From positions 1 through 64,000 of the forward strand of contig JACRJA010000018.1 of NCBI GenBank assembly GCA_016235745.1: DNA of 64,000 bases. The letters are read 5' to 3'. Made by a program: the position numbers and the translations under genes. A model generated the notes under the pieces. The model was not told where the DNA came from. It worked only from the letters and a program-made list of their open reading frames with translations, and searched no databases. This stretch comes from Rhodocyclales bacterium. Lineage in GTDB: Bacteria > Pseudomonadota > Gammaproteobacteria > Burkholderiales > Rhodocyclaceae. Below, piece after piece: positions 53,668 through 64,000 of the stretch; the stretch's first letter is position 1; each line of letters begins with the position of its first letter.

Positions 53668-53678
53668 CAAGCACTTTT

Positions 53679-55022
53679 TCAGCGGATTTGCAACTGAATC
53701 CGCTGCCGCCAGTTTTGCGCCAAAGCGGTCAAATGGCTGTTGCTTTCGCGCAACAGAAGCTGGCCTCCGGCTACGCGTCGCCGACCGGCGACCCAGACGT
53801 CGCTGACGTGCTCGCGCCCGGCGACGAAGACGAGGTGCGAGCAGGGGTCATAGCAGGGCTGGGTTTCTACGGCGTCGAGGGCGACGGCGACGAGGTCGGC
53901 CGCCTTGCCGGAGCGGATCGAACCGATGCGGCTATCCAGCCCGAGGGCGCGGGCGGCACCGAGGGTGGCCAGTTCCAGCACGTGCATGGCCGGCAGCACG
54001 TCGGCGCGTCCCTGTGCGACTTTGGCGAGCAGCGCCGCATGGCGCATTTCCTGGAAGAGGTCGAGCCGGTTGTTGCTCGCTGCGCCGTCGGTGCCCAGGC
54101 CGGCGGGGATGCCGGCCGCGAGCCAGGCGGGTACGGCGGCAATGCCGCTGGCAAGTTTCATGTTGGAGGTGGGGCAGTGCACCAGGGCGGCGCCGCGCTC
54201 GGCCAGCAGGGAGATTTCGCGTTCGGTGAGGTGGACGGCGTGCACGCCGATGAGCCCTGGTCCCAGCAGACCGAGGCGCTCAAGCCGCTCCAGGGGCGTC
54301 TCGCCGTGGCGCGCGAGCGATTCTTCCCGTTCCTGCGCCGTTTCGAGCAGGTGGATCTGCACCGGCAGGTCGAGCTGGGCGGCGAGGGTGGCGATGCGCT
54401 CGAGGGGTTTGTCCCCTACCGAATAGGGCGCGTGCGGCGCGAGCAGGAAGGAGATGAGGGGTTCCTCGCGCCAGGCGTCGCGCACGGCGAGCCCTTTGGC
54501 GAGCGCCTCGTCGGCATCGGCTGCGTACGGCGTGGGAAAGTCGATGGCGGTGATGCCGAGCACCGCCCGCATGCCCAGGGCGGTGAAGGCGCGCGCGGCG
54601 GCCTCGGGATAGAAGTACATGTCGACGGCGGTGGTGATGCCGCCGCGCAGCATCTCGGCGGCGGCGATGAGCGTGCCGTCGTGGACGAATTCTTCGCTCA
54701 TCAGGGCGGCCTCGCGCGGCCAGATCGCTTCTTCGAGCCATCGCCGCAGCGGCAGGTCGTCACCCACGCCGCGCAGCAGGGTCATGGCCGCGTGGGTGTG
54801 CGCGTTGATGAGGCCGGGAAGCAGCACGTGCTCGGGTAGTTCGACGCGCTCGCGGGGCCGCCAGCGGCGCTCCAGCTCATCGGCAGGACCCACGTCGAGG
54901 ATCGTGTCGCCGCGGACCGCGACGGCGTGACCGGTGAGCAGCGCCCCGGCTGGTTCCATCGGCAGCAGCCAGCGAGGCAGGATGAGGGTGTCGGCGGACT
55001 GAAGCGCGGTCGGCTCGGGCAT
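53679..55022 (-). CDS. mtaD: TRZ/ATZ-family amidohydrolase (5-methylthioadenosine/S-adenosylhomocysteine deaminase-like)
   Basis: A 447-aa metal-dependent deaminase of the amidohydrolase superfamily. Metal ligands: [13 protein letters not shown] (HxH), [28 protein letters not shown] and [14 protein letters not shown] (the catalytic Asp). The pattern matches MtaD-like enzymes that deaminate methylthioadenosine or S-adenosylhomocysteine. Next to ubiG, a SAM-dependent methyltransferase, it may remove SAH. Start ATG 55022 ([20 protein letters not shown]). Exact substrate unproven. Confidence 0.85.
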   Translation of the reverse strand: MPEPTALQSADTLILPRWLLPMEPAGALLTGHAVAVRGDTILDVGPADELERRWRPRERVELPEHVLLPGLINAHTHAAMTLLRGVGDDLPLRRWLEEAIWPREAALMSEEFVHDGTLIAAAEMLRGGITTAVDMYFYPEAAARAFTALGMRAVLGITAIDFPTPYAADADEALAKGLAVRDAWREEPLISFLLAPHAPYSVGDKPLERIATLAAQLDLPVQIHLLETAQEREESLARHGETPLERLERLGLLGPGLIGVHAVHLTEREISLLAERGAALVHCPTSNMKLASGIAAVPAWLAAGIPAGLGTDGAASNNRLDLFQEMRHAALLAKVAQGRADVLPAMHVLELATLGAARALGLDSRIGSIRSGKAADLVAVALDAVETQPCYDPCSHLVFVAGREHVSDVWVAGRRRVAGGQLLLRESNSHLTALAQNWRQRIQLQIR

Positions 55023-55052
55023 CGGCGGGCTCCGGAAAGGGGGTGAGTGGCG

Positions 55053-55061
55053 TGATAAAAT
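55053..55061 (+). promoter_or_regulatory. Extended -10 promoter of the gyrA operon
   Basis: TGATAAAAT (TG at 55053-55054, -10 TAAAAT at 55056-55061). The gyrA ATG at 55099 lies 37 bp downstream. An upstream in-frame ATG at 55063 falls within the expected transcription start and is thereby excluded. Confidence 0.7.
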
Positions 55062-55098
55062 AATGAATTCTACGGATTTGTACGGCGGTTTTTGCTCA

Positions 55099-57681
55099 AT
55101 GGATTCTTTTGCCCGCGAAACCTTGCCCGTGCCCCTCGAAGAGGAGATGCGGCGCTCTTATCTCGACTATGCCATGAGCGTCATCGTCGGCCGGGCGCTG
55201 CCCGATGTGCGCGATGGCTTGAAGCCCGTGCACCGGCGCGTGCTCTACGCCATGCACGAATTGGGTAACGACTGGAACAAGCCCTACAAGAAATCGGCGC
55301 GCATCGTCGGCGACGTGATCGGTAAATATCACCCGCACGGCGATACGGCCGTCTACGACCCCATCGTGCGCATGGCCCAGGATTTTTCCCTGCGCTATCC
55401 CCTCATCGACGGTCAGGGCAACTTCGGCTCGGTCGATGGCGACAGCCCGGCGGCCATGCGCTATACGGAAATCCGCATGTCGCGCATCGGGCACGAGATG
55501 CTCGTCGACATCGACAAGGAAACCGTCGATTTCGGTCCGAACTACGACGGCAGCGAGCGCGAGCCGCTGGTGCTGCCCTCGCGCATTCCCAATCTGCTCA
55601 TCAACGGTTCGAGCGGTATCGCCGTGGGCATGGCCACCAACATTCCGCCGCACAATCTCGGGGAGGTGGTTCGGGCGTGCCTGGCGCTGCTGGAGAACCC
55701 CGGGCTGTCCGATGACGATCTGATGCAGTACGTGCCGGCGCCGGATTTTCCGACCGCCGGGCTCATCGTCGGGCTCGAGGGCGTGCGCGAGGGCTACCGT
55801 ACCGGGCGCGGGCGCGTGGTGATGCGGGCGCGCACCCATTTCGAGGAGATCGGCCGTGGCGACCGGCAGGCGATCATCGTCGATGAGCTGCCCTACCAGG
55901 TCAATAAGAAGACCCTGCTCGAGCGCATCGCCGAGCTCGTCAATGAAAAGCGCATCGAGGGCATCAGCGAGATCCGCGACGAGTCGGACAAGTCCGGCAT
56001 GCGCGTGGTCATCGAGCTGAAGCGCGGCGAGCATCCCGAGGTGATCCTCAACCAGCTCTTCAAGCACACGCAGATGCAGGACACCTTCGGCATGAATCTG
56101 GTGGCGCTCGTCGATGGCCGGCCGCAGACGCTCACGCTCAAGGCCCTCATCGGGCACTTCCTCGCGCACCGGCGCGAGGTGGTGACGCGGCGCACCGTGT
56201 TCGAGCTGCGCAAGGCGCGCGAGCGTGGGCACATCCTGGAAGGTCTGGCGGTGGCGCTGTCCAACGTCGACGAGATCGTCGCGCTCATCAAGGCCTCGCC
56301 CACGCCGGCCGCGGCGAAGGAAGCGCTGCTCGCGCGCCGCTGGCATTCGCCGGTGGTGGCGGAGCTGGTGGCGCGCGCGGGCGAGGACGCGGGGCGGTTC
56401 CGGCCCGAGGGGCTGGGGGCCGAGTTCGGCTGGTCGGAAGAGGGCTATCGTCTCTCGGAAGCCCAGGCGCAGGCGATCCTGGATCTGCGCTTGCAGCGCC
56501 TCACGGGGCTCGAGCAGGACAAGATCGTGCAGGAGTACCGCGAGGTGATCGAGCGCATCGCCGATCTGCTCGACATCCTCGCCAGGCCCGAGCGCGTCTC
56601 GGCCATCATCGGCGAGGAATTGCGCCAGATCGCGGCGCAGTACGCCGATCCGCGCCGCAGCGAGCTGGTGCTGGAAGCCGACGAGATCCGCCTCGAAGAC
56701 CTGGTGGCGCCCCAGGACATGGTGGTCACGCTGTCGCACGCTGGCTACGTCAAGCGCCAGCCGCTCGACGACTACCGGGCGCAGCGCCGCGGCGGGCGCG
56801 GCAAGCAGGCGGCGGCGGTCAAGGAGGAAGATTTCCTCGAGCAGGTGTTCGTGGCCAATACCCACGACTGGGTGCTGTGCTTCTCCAGCCGCGGACGCGT
56901 CTATTGGCTGCGCGTCTTCGAGCTGCCCGAGGGGGCGCGCGGCGCGCGCGGCAAGCCCATCGTCAACCTGGTTCCCATGGGGCCGGACGAGCGCATCCAG
57001 GCGGTGCTGCCGGTGCGCGAGTTCGACGACGCGCACTACGTCTTCTTCGCCACCGCGTCGGGCGTGGTGAAGAAGACGGCGCTGTCGGCTTTTGCCAATC
57101 CGCGCAAGGCCGGGATCGTGGCGCTGTCGCTCGACGATGGCGACCGCCTCATCGGCGTGGACCTCACCGACGGGACCTGCGACGTGATGCTCTTCTCCGA
57201 CGCGGGCAAGGCGGTGCGCTTCGCCGAGGATGACGTGCGCCCCATGGGGCGCGAGGCGCGCGGCGTGCGTGGCATGACGCTCGAGGACGGCCAGCAGGTG
57301 GTGTCGATGCTGGTGGTGCGCGACGAATCCGGCTCGGTGCTCACGACCACCGAGGCAGGTTACGGCAAGCGGACGCCGGTGGCCGAGTTCACGCGTCACG
57401 GCCGTGGCACCAAGGGGATGATCGCCATCCAGACCAGTCGGCGTAACGGCCGCCTCGTGGCTGCCTGCCTGGTGCAACCGGGCGACGAGATCATCCTCAT
57501 CTCGCAAAACGGGGTGCTGATCCGCACCTCGGTCGACGACATCCGCGAGATGGGGCGCTCCACCCAAGGGGTGACGTTGATGGCGCTGGACGACGGCGAC
57601 CGCCTGGTGACGGTGGTGAAAGTGGCGCGTACGCCGGTGGTCGGAGACGAGGACGAAGGGGAAGAGGATGCGGGTGTATAA
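55099..57681 (+). CDS. gyrA: DNA gyrase subunit A
   Basis: An 860-aa DNA-cleaving subunit of gyrase. Start [20 protein letters not shown]; the ATG at 55099 matches the usual start and the promoter. Catalytic Tyr122 in [10 protein letters not shown]. The quinolone-resistance region reads [15 protein letters not shown]: Thr83 and Asp87, i.e. Thr at the E. coli Ser83 place, as in pseudomonads, with no known resistance change at 87. The GyrA box for DNA wrapping is QRRGGRGK in the C-terminal beta-pinwheel. Overlaps serC by 14 bp. Confidence 0.97.
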   Translation: MDSFARETLPVPLEEEMRRSYLDYAMSVIVGRALPDVRDGLKPVHRRVLYAMHELGNDWNKPYKKSARIVGDVIGKYHPHGDTAVYDPIVRMAQDFSLRYPLIDGQGNFGSVDGDSPAAMRYTEIRMSRIGHEMLVDIDKETVDFGPNYDGSEREPLVLPSRIPNLLINGSSGIAVGMATNIPPHNLGEVVRACLALLENPGLSDDDLMQYVPAPDFPTAGLIVGLEGVREGYRTGRGRVVMRARTHFEEIGRGDRQAIIVDELPYQVNKKTLLERIAELVNEKRIEGISEIRDESDKSGMRVVIELKRGEHPEVILNQLFKHTQMQDTFGMNLVALVDGRPQTLTLKALIGHFLAHRREVVTRRTVFELRKARERGHILEGLAVALSNVDEIVALIKASPTPAAAKEALLARRWHSPVVAELVARAGEDAGRFRPEGLGAEFGWSEEGYRLSEAQAQAILDLRLQRLTGLEQDKIVQEYREVIERIADLLDILARPERVSAIIGEELRQIAAQYADPRRSELVLEADEIRLEDLVAPQDMVVTLSHAGYVKRQPLDDYRAQRRGGRGKQAAAVKEEDFLEQVFVANTHDWVLCFSSRGRVYWLRVFELPEGARGARGKPIVNLVPMGPDERIQAVLPVREFDDAHYVFFATASGVVKKTALSAFANPRKAGIVALSLDDGDRLIGVDLTDGTCDVMLFSDAGKAVRFAEDDVRPMGREARGVRGMTLEDGQQVVSMLVVRDESGSVLTTTEAGYGKRTPVAEFTRHGRGTKGMIAIQTSRRNGRLVAACLVQPGDEIILISQNGVLIRTSVDDIREMGRSTQGVTLMALDDGDRLVTVVKVARTPVVGDEDEGEEDAGV

Positions 57682-58765
57682 CTTCAGCGCCGGGCCGGCG
57701 ATGCTGCCGGAGCCGGTCCTGCGCACGGTGCAGGACGAACTTCTCGATTGGCATGGGATCGGTTCGAGCCTCATCGAGGTGAGCCATCGCGGCAAGCATT
57801 TCTTGGAGGTGATCGCGCGGGCAGAGGCCGACCTGAGGAAGCTGCTCTCCATTCCCGAGGACTACGCCGTGCTCTTCCTGCAGGGAGGGGCGACGCTGCA
57901 ATTCTCCGCCATCCCCATGAACCTGCTCGGCGGCGGCTCGGCCGACTACGTCGTCACTGGCGCCTGGTCGCAGAAGGCGTTCGTGGAAGCGCAGCGTATC
58001 GCGCCCGTGCTTGGCGGCCGGGTCCGTCTGGCCGGTTCCACCGAGGAAAGCGGCTTCACCCGCGCGCCGCGCCCCGAGGAGCTCACGCTCGATCCGCAGG
58101 CGCGCTATCTCCACGTGTGCACCAACGAGACGATCCACGGCGTGGAGTGGCTGGAACTCGAGGCGCTGGAATCCACCGGCGTGCCCCTCGTCGCCGACAT
58201 GTCCTCACACCTGCTGTCGCGCCCCATCGACGTGCGCCGCTTCGGCCTCATCTATGCCGGGGCGCAGAAAAACATCGGCCCGGCGGGATTGACGCTCGTC
58301 ATCGTGCGCCGCGACCTCATGGCTTCGCCCTGGGAGGGCACGCCGCCGGTGCTGCGCTACGACCGCATGGCCGAGAACGGCTCGATGCTCAATACGCCGC
58401 CCACCTTCGCCATCTACGTCGCCGGGCTCGTGTTCCAGTGGCTCGAATCGCTCGGCGGGCTTACCGCGATGGCGCAGCGCAACGAAGCCAAGGCGCGCTT
58501 GCTCTACGAGTGCCTCGATGCCACGCCGTTTTACCGCAACGCCGTCGAGCCGCGCTGGCGCAGCTGGATGAACGTGCCCTTTCGCCTCGCCGACGAGTCG
58601 TTAAACGAACCCTTCCTGCAGCAGGCCGAGGCCGCCGGCCTCAAATACCTCAAGGGGCACAAGATGGTGGGCGGGATGCGCGCTTCCATTTACAACGCCA
58701 TGCCGCGTGAGGGGGTGGAGGCGCTCGTCGCCTTCCTGCGCGATTTTGCCGCGCGGTACGCCTGA
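57668..58765 (+). CDS. serC: Phosphoserine aminotransferase
   Basis: A 365-aa PLP enzyme making phosphoserine from 3-phosphohydroxypyruvate (also used in pyridoxal phosphate synthesis). Start [23 protein letters not shown] lysine K201 in [16 protein letters not shown]-terminal FSAGPAMLP motif; C-terminal [17 protein letters not shown]. Begins inside the last codons of gyrA, so translation is coupled. Confidence 0.97.
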   Translation: MRVYNFSAGPAMLPEPVLRTVQDELLDWHGIGSSLIEVSHRGKHFLEVIARAEADLRKLLSIPEDYAVLFLQGGATLQFSAIPMNLLGGGSADYVVTGAWSQKAFVEAQRIAPVLGGRVRLAGSTEESGFTRAPRPEELTLDPQARYLHVCTNETIHGVEWLELEALESTGVPLVADMSSHLLSRPIDVRRFGLIYAGAQKNIGPAGLTLVIVRRDLMASPWEGTPPVLRYDRMAENGSMLNTPPTFAIYVAGLVFQWLESLGGLTAMAQRNEAKARLLYECLDATPFYRNAVEPRWRSWMNVPFRLADESLNEPFLQQAEAAGLKYLKGHKMVGGMRASIYNAMPREGVEALVAFLRDFAARYA

Positions 58766-58778
58766 AAAGGGGAGGGGG

Positions 58779-59849
58779 ATGGACGAGTCGGAACTCTTGG
58801 CGCTGCGTCGGCGCATCGATGCCATCGACGAGGAGATTCTTCAGCTGCTCTCGGAGCGGGGCCGCTGTGCGCGGCGCGTGGGCGAGCTCAAACAGGGGGC
58901 GATCTACCGGCCCGAGCGCGAGGCGCAGGTGCTGCGCCGCATCGCCGCACTCAACCCGGGGCCGCTGCCCGAGAGCGCCGTGCGCACCATCTTTCGCGAG
59001 ATCATGTCGGCCTGCCTCGCCCTCGAGCAGCCGCTCAAAGTCGCCTATCTCGGCCCGGCCGGGACCTTCTCCGAAGCAGCGGCGCGCAAGCATTTTGGCA
59101 GCGCGCCGCAGTTCCTGCCGCTCGCTTCCATCGACGAGGTCTTTCGCGAGACTGAGGCGGGCAACATCGACTATGGCGTGGTGCCCATCGAGAACTCGGT
59201 CGAGGGCATGGTCGGCATCACGCACGATCTTCTCTTGCTGCATCCGCTGCAGATCTGCGGCGAGGTGATGCTGCGCATCCATCAGCATCTCATGTCGCTG
59301 GCGCCGAGCCTCGCAGCGCTCAAGCGCGTCTATTCCCACGCCCAGTCGCTCGCGCAGTGCCACGAGTGGCTCGCGCGGCACTTGCCTGACGTGCCCTACG
59401 TGCCGGTGGCGAGCAACGCCGAGGCGGCGCGCCTGGCCGCGCAGGATCCGGACGCGGCGGCCATCGCCGGCGAGGCCGCGGCCGAGCGCTACGGCCTCAC
59501 GGTGCTCGCGGCCAACATCGAGGACGATCCGAACAACACCACGCGCTTTCTCGTCATCGCCAAACATGACGCCGCTGGCCCTTCGGGGCGGGACAAGACC
59601 TCGCTCGTGTGCTCCGCGCCGAACAAGCCCGGCGCCATGCACCGTCTGCTCGAACCCTTGGCCCAGTACGGCGTGAGCATGACCAAGCTGCAATCGCGCC
59701 CTGCCAAGAGCGGGCTGTGGGAGTACGTCTTCTACATCGACCTGGAAGGGCATCGGCTCGACGAGCCGGTCCGCCAGGCGCTGGCGGCGCTCGAGGAACG
59801 CGCGACCTTCCTCAAGCTGCTCGGTTCCTATCCGGCCGCGGCGTGGTGA
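58779..59849 (+). CDS. pheA: Bifunctional chorismate mutase/prephenate dehydratase (P-protein)
   Basis: A 356-aa enzyme. Residues 1-85 are a chorismate mutase of the AroQ type (LLALRRRIDAIDEEILQLLS). Next comes the prephenate dehydratase (VAYLGPAGTFSEAAARKHFG, VVPIENSVEGMVGITHDLLL, NNTTRFLVIAK); then a C-terminal ACT domain (KTSLVCSAPNKPGAMHRLLE, ESRP-like LQSRPAKSGLWEYVFYIDLE) that binds phenylalanine for feedback control. GGAGGGGG precedes the ATG. 13 bp after serC. Confidence 0.96.
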   Translation: MDESELLALRRRIDAIDEEILQLLSERGRCARRVGELKQGAIYRPEREAQVLRRIAALNPGPLPESAVRTIFREIMSACLALEQPLKVAYLGPAGTFSEAAARKHFGSAPQFLPLASIDEVFRETEAGNIDYGVVPIENSVEGMVGITHDLLLLHPLQICGEVMLRIHQHLMSLAPSLAALKRVYSHAQSLAQCHEWLARHLPDVPYVPVASNAEAARLAAQDPDAAAIAGEAAAERYGLTVLAANIEDDPNNTTRFLVIAKHDAAGPSGRDKTSLVCSAPNKPGAMHRLLEPLAQYGVSMTKLQSRPAKSGLWEYVFYIDLEGHRLDEPVRQALAALEERATFLKLLGSYPAAAW

Positions 59850-59876
59850 CATCGGCCAACAACGGGAGGAGAAGAG

Positions 59877-60977
59877 ATGCGCGTCATCGATCACGTTCCG
59901 GCGGCGATCCGCTCGCTCGCCCCTTATCAGCCCGGCAAGCCCATCGAAGAGCTCGCGCGCGAGCGCGGCCTGAACCCGGACGACATCGTCAAGCTCGCTT
60001 CGAACGAGAATCCGCTCGGCATGAGCCCGAAGGCGCGGGCCACGCTGGACGCGACGGCGGCCGAGGGGGGGCGTTATCCCGACGGCAATGGCTTCGTGCT
60101 CAAGGAAGCGATTTCCCGTAAGTTCGGCGTCGCCCCCGAGCGCCTGGTTCTGGGCAACGGCTCGAACGACGTGCTGGAGCTGGCCGCGCGCATCGTGCTG
60201 CAGCCAGGCAGCGAGGCCGTGTATTCCCAATACGCTTTCGCCGTCTATCCGCTGGTCACCCAGGCGTTGGGCGCAAGGCCGGTCGAGGTGCCCGCCAGGG
60301 ACTACGGGCACGACCTCGAGGCGATGCTCGGGGCGATCACCCCGCGCACGCGCGTCGTCTTCCTGGCCAATCCGAACAATCCTACCGGCACCTTCGTATC
60401 CGGCGAGGCGCTGCAAGCCTTCCTCGAACGGGTGCCAGAGGACGTGCTGGTGGTGCTCGACGAGGCTTATGGCGAATACCTCGATCCTGCCGAGCGCTAT
60501 GACGCGCTTGCCTGGGTCGATCGTTTCCCTAACCTGCTCGTGTGCCGGACGTTTTCCAAGATCTATGGCCTCGCCTCGCTGCGCGTGGGCTACGGGGTGG
60601 CGCGTCCCGAGCTGGTCGATGTGATGAACCGCATCCGGCAGCCCTTCAACGTCAATTCCTTCGCGCTCGCGGCGGCGGCGGCCGCGCTCGAAGACAAAGC
60701 GTTCGTCGTGCGCAGCGCCGAGCTCAACCGCCAGGGGCTGCAGCAGCTCTACGAAGGGTTCGCGCGGCTGGGGCTGCGCTGGGTGCCTTCGCGCGGTAAC
60801 TTCGTGATGGTGCACCTGGGCGATGCGGCGGCGGTGAACGAGGCGCTGCTCGATCGCGGCGTGATCGTGCGGCCGATCGCCGGTTATGGTCTGCCCGAGT
60901 GGCTGCGCGTCACCGTCGGTCTGCCCGAAGAGAACGCCCGCTTCCTCGAAGCGCTTGCCGACGTCCTTCGCAGCTGA
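59877..60977 (+). CDS. hisC: Histidinol-phosphate aminotransferase (may also serve aromatic amino acids)
   Basis: A 366-aa class I PLP aminotransferase. Start MRVIDHVPAAIRSLAPYQPG; substrate motif NENPLGMSPKA; VFLANPNNPTGT; VVLDEAYGEY; PLP lysine K228 in CRTFSKIYGLASLRVGY. It lies between pheA and tyrA, so in this organism it may transaminate prephenate or aromatic keto acids as well as histidinol phosphate (inference from context). GGAGAAGAG precedes the start. Confidence 0.93.
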   Translation: MRVIDHVPAAIRSLAPYQPGKPIEELARERGLNPDDIVKLASNENPLGMSPKARATLDATAAEGGRYPDGNGFVLKEAISRKFGVAPERLVLGNGSNDVLELAARIVLQPGSEAVYSQYAFAVYPLVTQALGARPVEVPARDYGHDLEAMLGAITPRTRVVFLANPNNPTGTFVSGEALQAFLERVPEDVLVVLDEAYGEYLDPAERYDALAWVDRFPNLLVCRTFSKIYGLASLRVGYGVARPELVDVMNRIRQPFNVNSFALAAAAAALEDKAFVVRSAELNRQGLQQLYEGFARLGLRWVPSRGNFVMVHLGDAAAVNEALLDRGVIVRPIAGYGLPEWLRVTVGLPEENARFLEALADVLRS

Positions 60978-60987
60978 GGGGGTTCCC

Positions 60988-61896
60988 ATGAAGACGAAAC
61001 CGGTGGGGCGCCTGGTGGTGTGCGGTGTCGGACTGATCGGCGGCTCGTTCGCGCTCGCCCTCAAGGCGGCCGGTCTGGTGGGCGAGGTGGTGGGTATCGG
61101 GCGCTCGCAGGCATCCCTCGAGCGGGCGCTCGCCCTGGGAGTGGTCGATCGGGCTGGCACGGACTGGGCCGAGGCGCTCGCCGGGGCGGACGTCGTGCTG
61201 CTTGCCATGCCAGTGGGGCAGACGGAGGCGGTGGTCAAGGCCATGGCGCCGCATCTGGCGCCCGGCACCCTCGTCACCGACGCGGGCAGCACCAAGCGCA
61301 ACGTGATCGAAGCCTTTTACCTGCATCTGGGGTCGCACCTGGCGCACGCCGTGCCGGGGCATCCCATCGCCGGGGCGGAGAAGAGCGGCTGCGAGGCCGC
61401 CGATGCGGCGCTCTTTCGCGGCCGCAAGGTGGTGCTCACGCCGCTGCCCGAGAACGAGCCCGGCAGCGTGCTGCGCGTGGCGCAGCTCTGGCAAGCCTGT
61501 GGCGCGATCATCCGCGAGATGTCGCCGCAGGAACACGACCGCGTCTTCGCCGCCGTGAGCCATCTGCCGCACATGCTCGCCTACGCCCTGGTGCACGATC
61601 TCGCCGGGCGCGCCAACGCCGAGCAGCTCTTCGAGTACGCCGCGGGCGGTTTTCGCGACTTCACCCGCATCGCCGCGAGTCACCCCGAGATGTGGCGCGA
61701 CATCTGCCTCGTCAATCGCCAGGCGATCCTTGCCGAGCTCGATCAGTATCTCTCGGAGCTCGCCTTCCTCCGCGCCCTGCTGCTGTCGGCCAACGGGCCG
61801 GGGCTGGAGGAAGTCTTCGCCAAGGCGCGCGCGGCACGCATGGCCTGGGGCGAGCGCTATGCCAATGATGCCAGCGGTGGAGGATCCGACGAATGA
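60988..61896 (+). CDS. tyrA: Prephenate (arogenate) dehydrogenase
   Basis: A 302-aa NAD(P)-dependent dehydrogenase for tyrosine synthesis. N-terminal Rossmann motif [54 protein letters not shown]; catalytic-site [20 protein letters not shown]; helical C-terminus with [14 protein letters not shown] and [23 protein letters not shown] 60988 chosen by length and position 10 bp after hisC. Overlaps the next gene by 4 bp. Confidence 0.95.
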   Translation: MKTKPVGRLVVCGVGLIGGSFALALKAAGLVGEVVGIGRSQASLERALALGVVDRAGTDWAEALAGADVVLLAMPVGQTEAVVKAMAPHLAPGTLVTDAGSTKRNVIEAFYLHLGSHLAHAVPGHPIAGAEKSGCEAADAALFRGRKVVLTPLPENEPGSVLRVAQLWQACGAIIREMSPQEHDRVFAAVSHLPHMLAYALVHDLAGRANAEQLFEYAAGGFRDFTRIAASHPEMWRDICLVNRQAILAELDQYLSELAFLRALLLSANGPGLEEVFAKARAARMAWGERYANDASGGGSDE

Positions 61897-63839
61897 GCGC
61901 CTTCCTCGATCTGCCGCCTGCTCTGCGCGCCTCGGGCAGCGTGCGCTTGCCGGGCAGCAAGAGCATCTCCAACCGCGTGCTCTTGCTCGCGGCGCTCGCC
62001 GAGGGCGACACCCGCATCCGGGATCTGTTGCACTCCGACGACGTCGCGCGCATGCTCGAAGCGCTCGAAGCGCTGGGCGTGCGCTGGGAGCGAACCGGCG
62101 CGCACGACTACCTGGTCCAGGGCACGGACGGCGCTCCCTTCCCGGTGCGCGAGGCCGAGCTCTTCCTGGGCAACGCCGGCACGGCCTTCCGACCGCTCAC
62201 CGCCGTGCTCGCGTTGATGGGCGGGGAATACCGCCTGCGCGGGGTGCCGCGCATGCACGAGCGGCCCATCGGCGATCTGGTCGAGGCCTTGCGCCAACTG
62301 GGGGCGCGTATCGAGTATCTGGAAAACGAGGGCTATCCGCCGCTTGCGCTCCATCCGCCAGCGCTTGCCTCCGTCGAGACCGTCCGTATCCGGGGCGACG
62401 TCTCCAGCCAGTTCCTCTCGGCGCTCCTCATGGCGCTGCCCTTGCTCGGCCGGCCCATCAGCGTCGAAGTGGTGGGGGAGCTCATCTCCCGCCCTTACGT
62501 GGCCCTCACGCTCGCGCTGATGGCGCGCTTCGGGGTGGAGCTCGTCGAGCGCGACGGGCGCTTCCACTATGATGGCCGGGCGCGCTACCGCTCGCCGGGG
62601 GAAGTCTACGTCGAGGGGGACGCCTCTTCGGCGTCCTATTTCCTCGCTGCCGGGGTTCTGGGCGGCGGACCAGTGCGCGTCGAGGGCGTGGGGCGTGCGA
62701 GCCTGCAGGGCGACGTGCGCTTCGCCGAGGCTTTGGAGGCGCTCGGCGCGCGCATCACCCTGGGCGAGAATTGGATCGAGGCGTGCGCTCCCCCAAACGG
62801 CCAGCTGCGCGCCTTCGACCTCGATCTCAACCACATTCCGGATGCGGCGATGACGCTGGCGGTCGTGGCACTCTTCGGCGACGGCCCTTCGCGCCTGCGC
62901 CGCATCGGCAGCTGGCGGGTGAAAGAGACCGACCGCATCGCCGCCATGGCCACCGAATTGCGCAAACTCGGCGCGACGGTCGAGGAAGGACCGGATTTTC
63001 TCGTCATCACTCCTCCTGAGCGGCTGCAGCCAGCGGCGATCGCCACCTACGACGATCATCGCATGGCGATGTGCTTTTCGCTGGCGGCTTTCGGCGACAT
63101 CTACGTGCGCATCCTCGAGCCCGAGTGCGTCAACAAGACGTTTCCCGAGTATTGGCAGGCGTACCGCTCGGTGGTGCGGCCGGTGCCGGTGGTGGCGATC
63201 GACGGGCCGACGGCAAGCGGCAAGGGCACGGTGGCTGCGCGCCTGGCCGAGCGGCTGGGCTGGCACTACCTCGACAGCGGTGCGCTCTACCGGCTGGTCG
63301 CGCTGGCGGCGCTGCGCCGCGGCGTGGCGACCGAGGAGGCCGCGATGCTCGCGCGGCTTGCGCGCGACCTGGACGCGCGTTTCGCCGGCGAGCGCATCCT
63401 GCTTGCCGGCGAGGACGTGACCGAGGCCATCCGGACGGAAGAAGTCTCCGCCGCGGCCTCGCGCATCGCTGTGCACGGCGCCGTGCGCGAGGCGCTCCTG
63501 GCGCGTCAGCGGGCCTTCCGCCGCCGCCCAGGGCTCGTGGCCGAGGGGCGCGACATGGGCTCGGTCGTCTTTCCCGATGCCGAACTCAAGGTCTTTCTCA
63601 CCGCCTCCGTCGAGGTGCGCGCCGAGCGGCGCTTCAAGCAGTTGATCGACAAAGGAATGTCTGCTAACATCGAAAAATTGCGTGAAGAGCTCGAGGTGCG
63701 CGACCGGCGGGACCGGGAACGCGCCATCGCCCCTCTGCAGCAATACCCCGACGCCGTACGGCTCGACACGTCCGAGATCGGCGTGGAAGAGGCCGTGGAG
63801 GTCATTTTCGATTGGGTCCGGACGCGCGGGCTTGCGTGA
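61893..63839 (+). CDS. aroA-cmk: Fused EPSP synthase and cytidylate kinase
   Basis: A 648-aa bifunctional protein. Residues 1-425 are 3-phosphoshikimate 1-carboxyvinyltransferase (shikimate pathway): [59 protein letters not shown]. From about 430 follows cytidylate kinase: [20 protein letters not shown] (P-loop), [40 protein letters not shown] and [13 protein letters not shown]. No stop or start signal lies between the domains. Such fusions are known in some betaproteobacteria. Confidence 0.96.
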   Translation: MSAFLDLPPALRASGSVRLPGSKSISNRVLLLAALAEGDTRIRDLLHSDDVARMLEALEALGVRWERTGAHDYLVQGTDGAPFPVREAELFLGNAGTAFRPLTAVLALMGGEYRLRGVPRMHERPIGDLVEALRQLGARIEYLENEGYPPLALHPPALASVETVRIRGDVSSQFLSALLMALPLLGRPISVEVVGELISRPYVALTLALMARFGVELVERDGRFHYDGRARYRSPGEVYVEGDASSASYFLAAGVLGGGPVRVEGVGRASLQGDVRFAEALEALGARITLGENWIEACAPPNGQLRAFDLDLNHIPDAAMTLAVVALFGDGPSRLRRIGSWRVKETDRIAAMATELRKLGATVEEGPDFLVITPPERLQPAAIATYDDHRMAMCFSLAAFGDIYVRILEPECVNKTFPEYWQAYRSVVRPVPVVAIDGPTASGKGTVAARLAERLGWHYLDSGALYRLVALAALRRGVATEEAAMLARLARDLDARFAGERILLAGEDVTEAIRTEEVSAAASRIAVHGAVREALLARQRAFRRRPGLVAEGRDMGSVVFPDAELKVFLTASVEVRAERRFKQLIDKGMSANIEKLREELEVRDRRDRERAIAPLQQYPDAVRLDTSEIGVEEAVEVIFDWVRTRGLA

Positions 63840-63911
63840 TCCGGGAATTTTCATTCACTCTTTTTGTCTTGCGTTTTTCCTGATGGAGAAACGCCTTTGG
63901 AAACCGAAACG

Positions 63912-64000
63912 ATGAACTCAACCGCCGTCGCCACTCAACCCACCGAAACCCAGGAAAGCTTCGCCGATCTGTTCGAACAAAGCCTCGTGCTGCAGGAAAT
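63912..64000 (+). CDS. rpsA: 30S ribosomal protein S1 (5' end only)
   Basis: The first 29 codons, MNSTAVATQPTETQESFADL then FEQSLVLQE, match the start of S1 (F..LFE.SL..Q.M) and the position directly after cmk is standard. A TTG at 63897 in the same frame, with GGAG 7-8 nt before it, could be an alternative start adding LETET. The rest lies outside the window. Confidence 0.85.
   Translation, partial: MNSTAVATQPTETQESFADLFEQSLVLQE

Noticed and set aside
55096-57852. 918-codon minus-strand open frame over gyrA
   Set aside because: Shadow of gyrA in GC-rich DNA; gyrA identity is beyond doubt and the antisense product resembles nothing.
1-64000. CRISPR arrays or insertion sequences
   Set aside because: No regularly spaced repeat-spacer structure and no transposase other than the phage recombinase is seen.

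Overview
The window looks like the chromosome of a GC-rich betaproteobacterium. The evidence is the gene order gyrA-serC-pheA-hisC-tyrA-aroA/cmk-rpsA preceded by ubiG and an ompA-type gene, the aroA-cmk fusion, a tmRNA whose tag reads ANDERFALAA, and the czc/cad metal genes. I cannot fix the genus from sequence alone; Rhodocyclales, Hydrogenophilales or Burkholderiales are all plausible.

Region 1 (1-7795) is a heavy-metal resistance cluster with visibly lower GC than its surroundings. It holds czcA (cut by the window edge), czcB, czcC and a czcI-like gene, then a Zn/Cd P-type ATPase, all on the minus strand. A divergent MerR-type regulator (CadR/PbrR) shares a promoter with the ATPase, with an over-long spacer and a central dyad.

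Region 2 (about 7796-51640) is an apparently complete lambdoid, siphovirus-type prophage. Late genes run leftward from 30470 to 7806: terminase small and large subunits, gpW-like joiner, portal, S49 protease/scaffold, gpD-like decoration protein, capsid, joining proteins, tail tube, tail chaperones, tape measure, tail tip proteins, holin-like protein and lysozyme. A toxin-antitoxin pair sits on the opposite strand between portal and protease. Five small plus-strand genes (30591-32598) are introduced by copies of a short repeated leader, and a fifth copy lies near the integrase at 48.65 kb. Further right, on the minus strand, are two ParB-methyltransferase genes (one interrupted by an amber codon), a parDE pair plus an orphan XRE gene, and the replication/recombination module: DUF6362, RuvC-like nuclease, P4-type primase-helicase, Fe-S PD-(D/E)XK nuclease, a likely Sak4-type ATPase and a Bro-N antirepressor. 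From 45087 the plus strand carries an HTH-PIN pair with a 752-aa protein I do not recognise, a DUF2924 gene, a large serine recombinase and two paralogous HTH genes. I see no classical CI-like repressor.

Region 3 (51690-64000) is core chromosome. ssrA (tmRNA, minus strand) borders the prophage, followed by ubiG, an OmpA-family gene and a TRZ/ATZ (MtaD-like) deaminase on the minus strand. On the plus strand is a tightly packed block of gyrA, serC, pheA, hisC, tyrA, aroA-cmk and the start of rpsA, coupling aromatic amino acid and serine synthesis to nucleotide kinase, gyrase and ribosomal protein genes.
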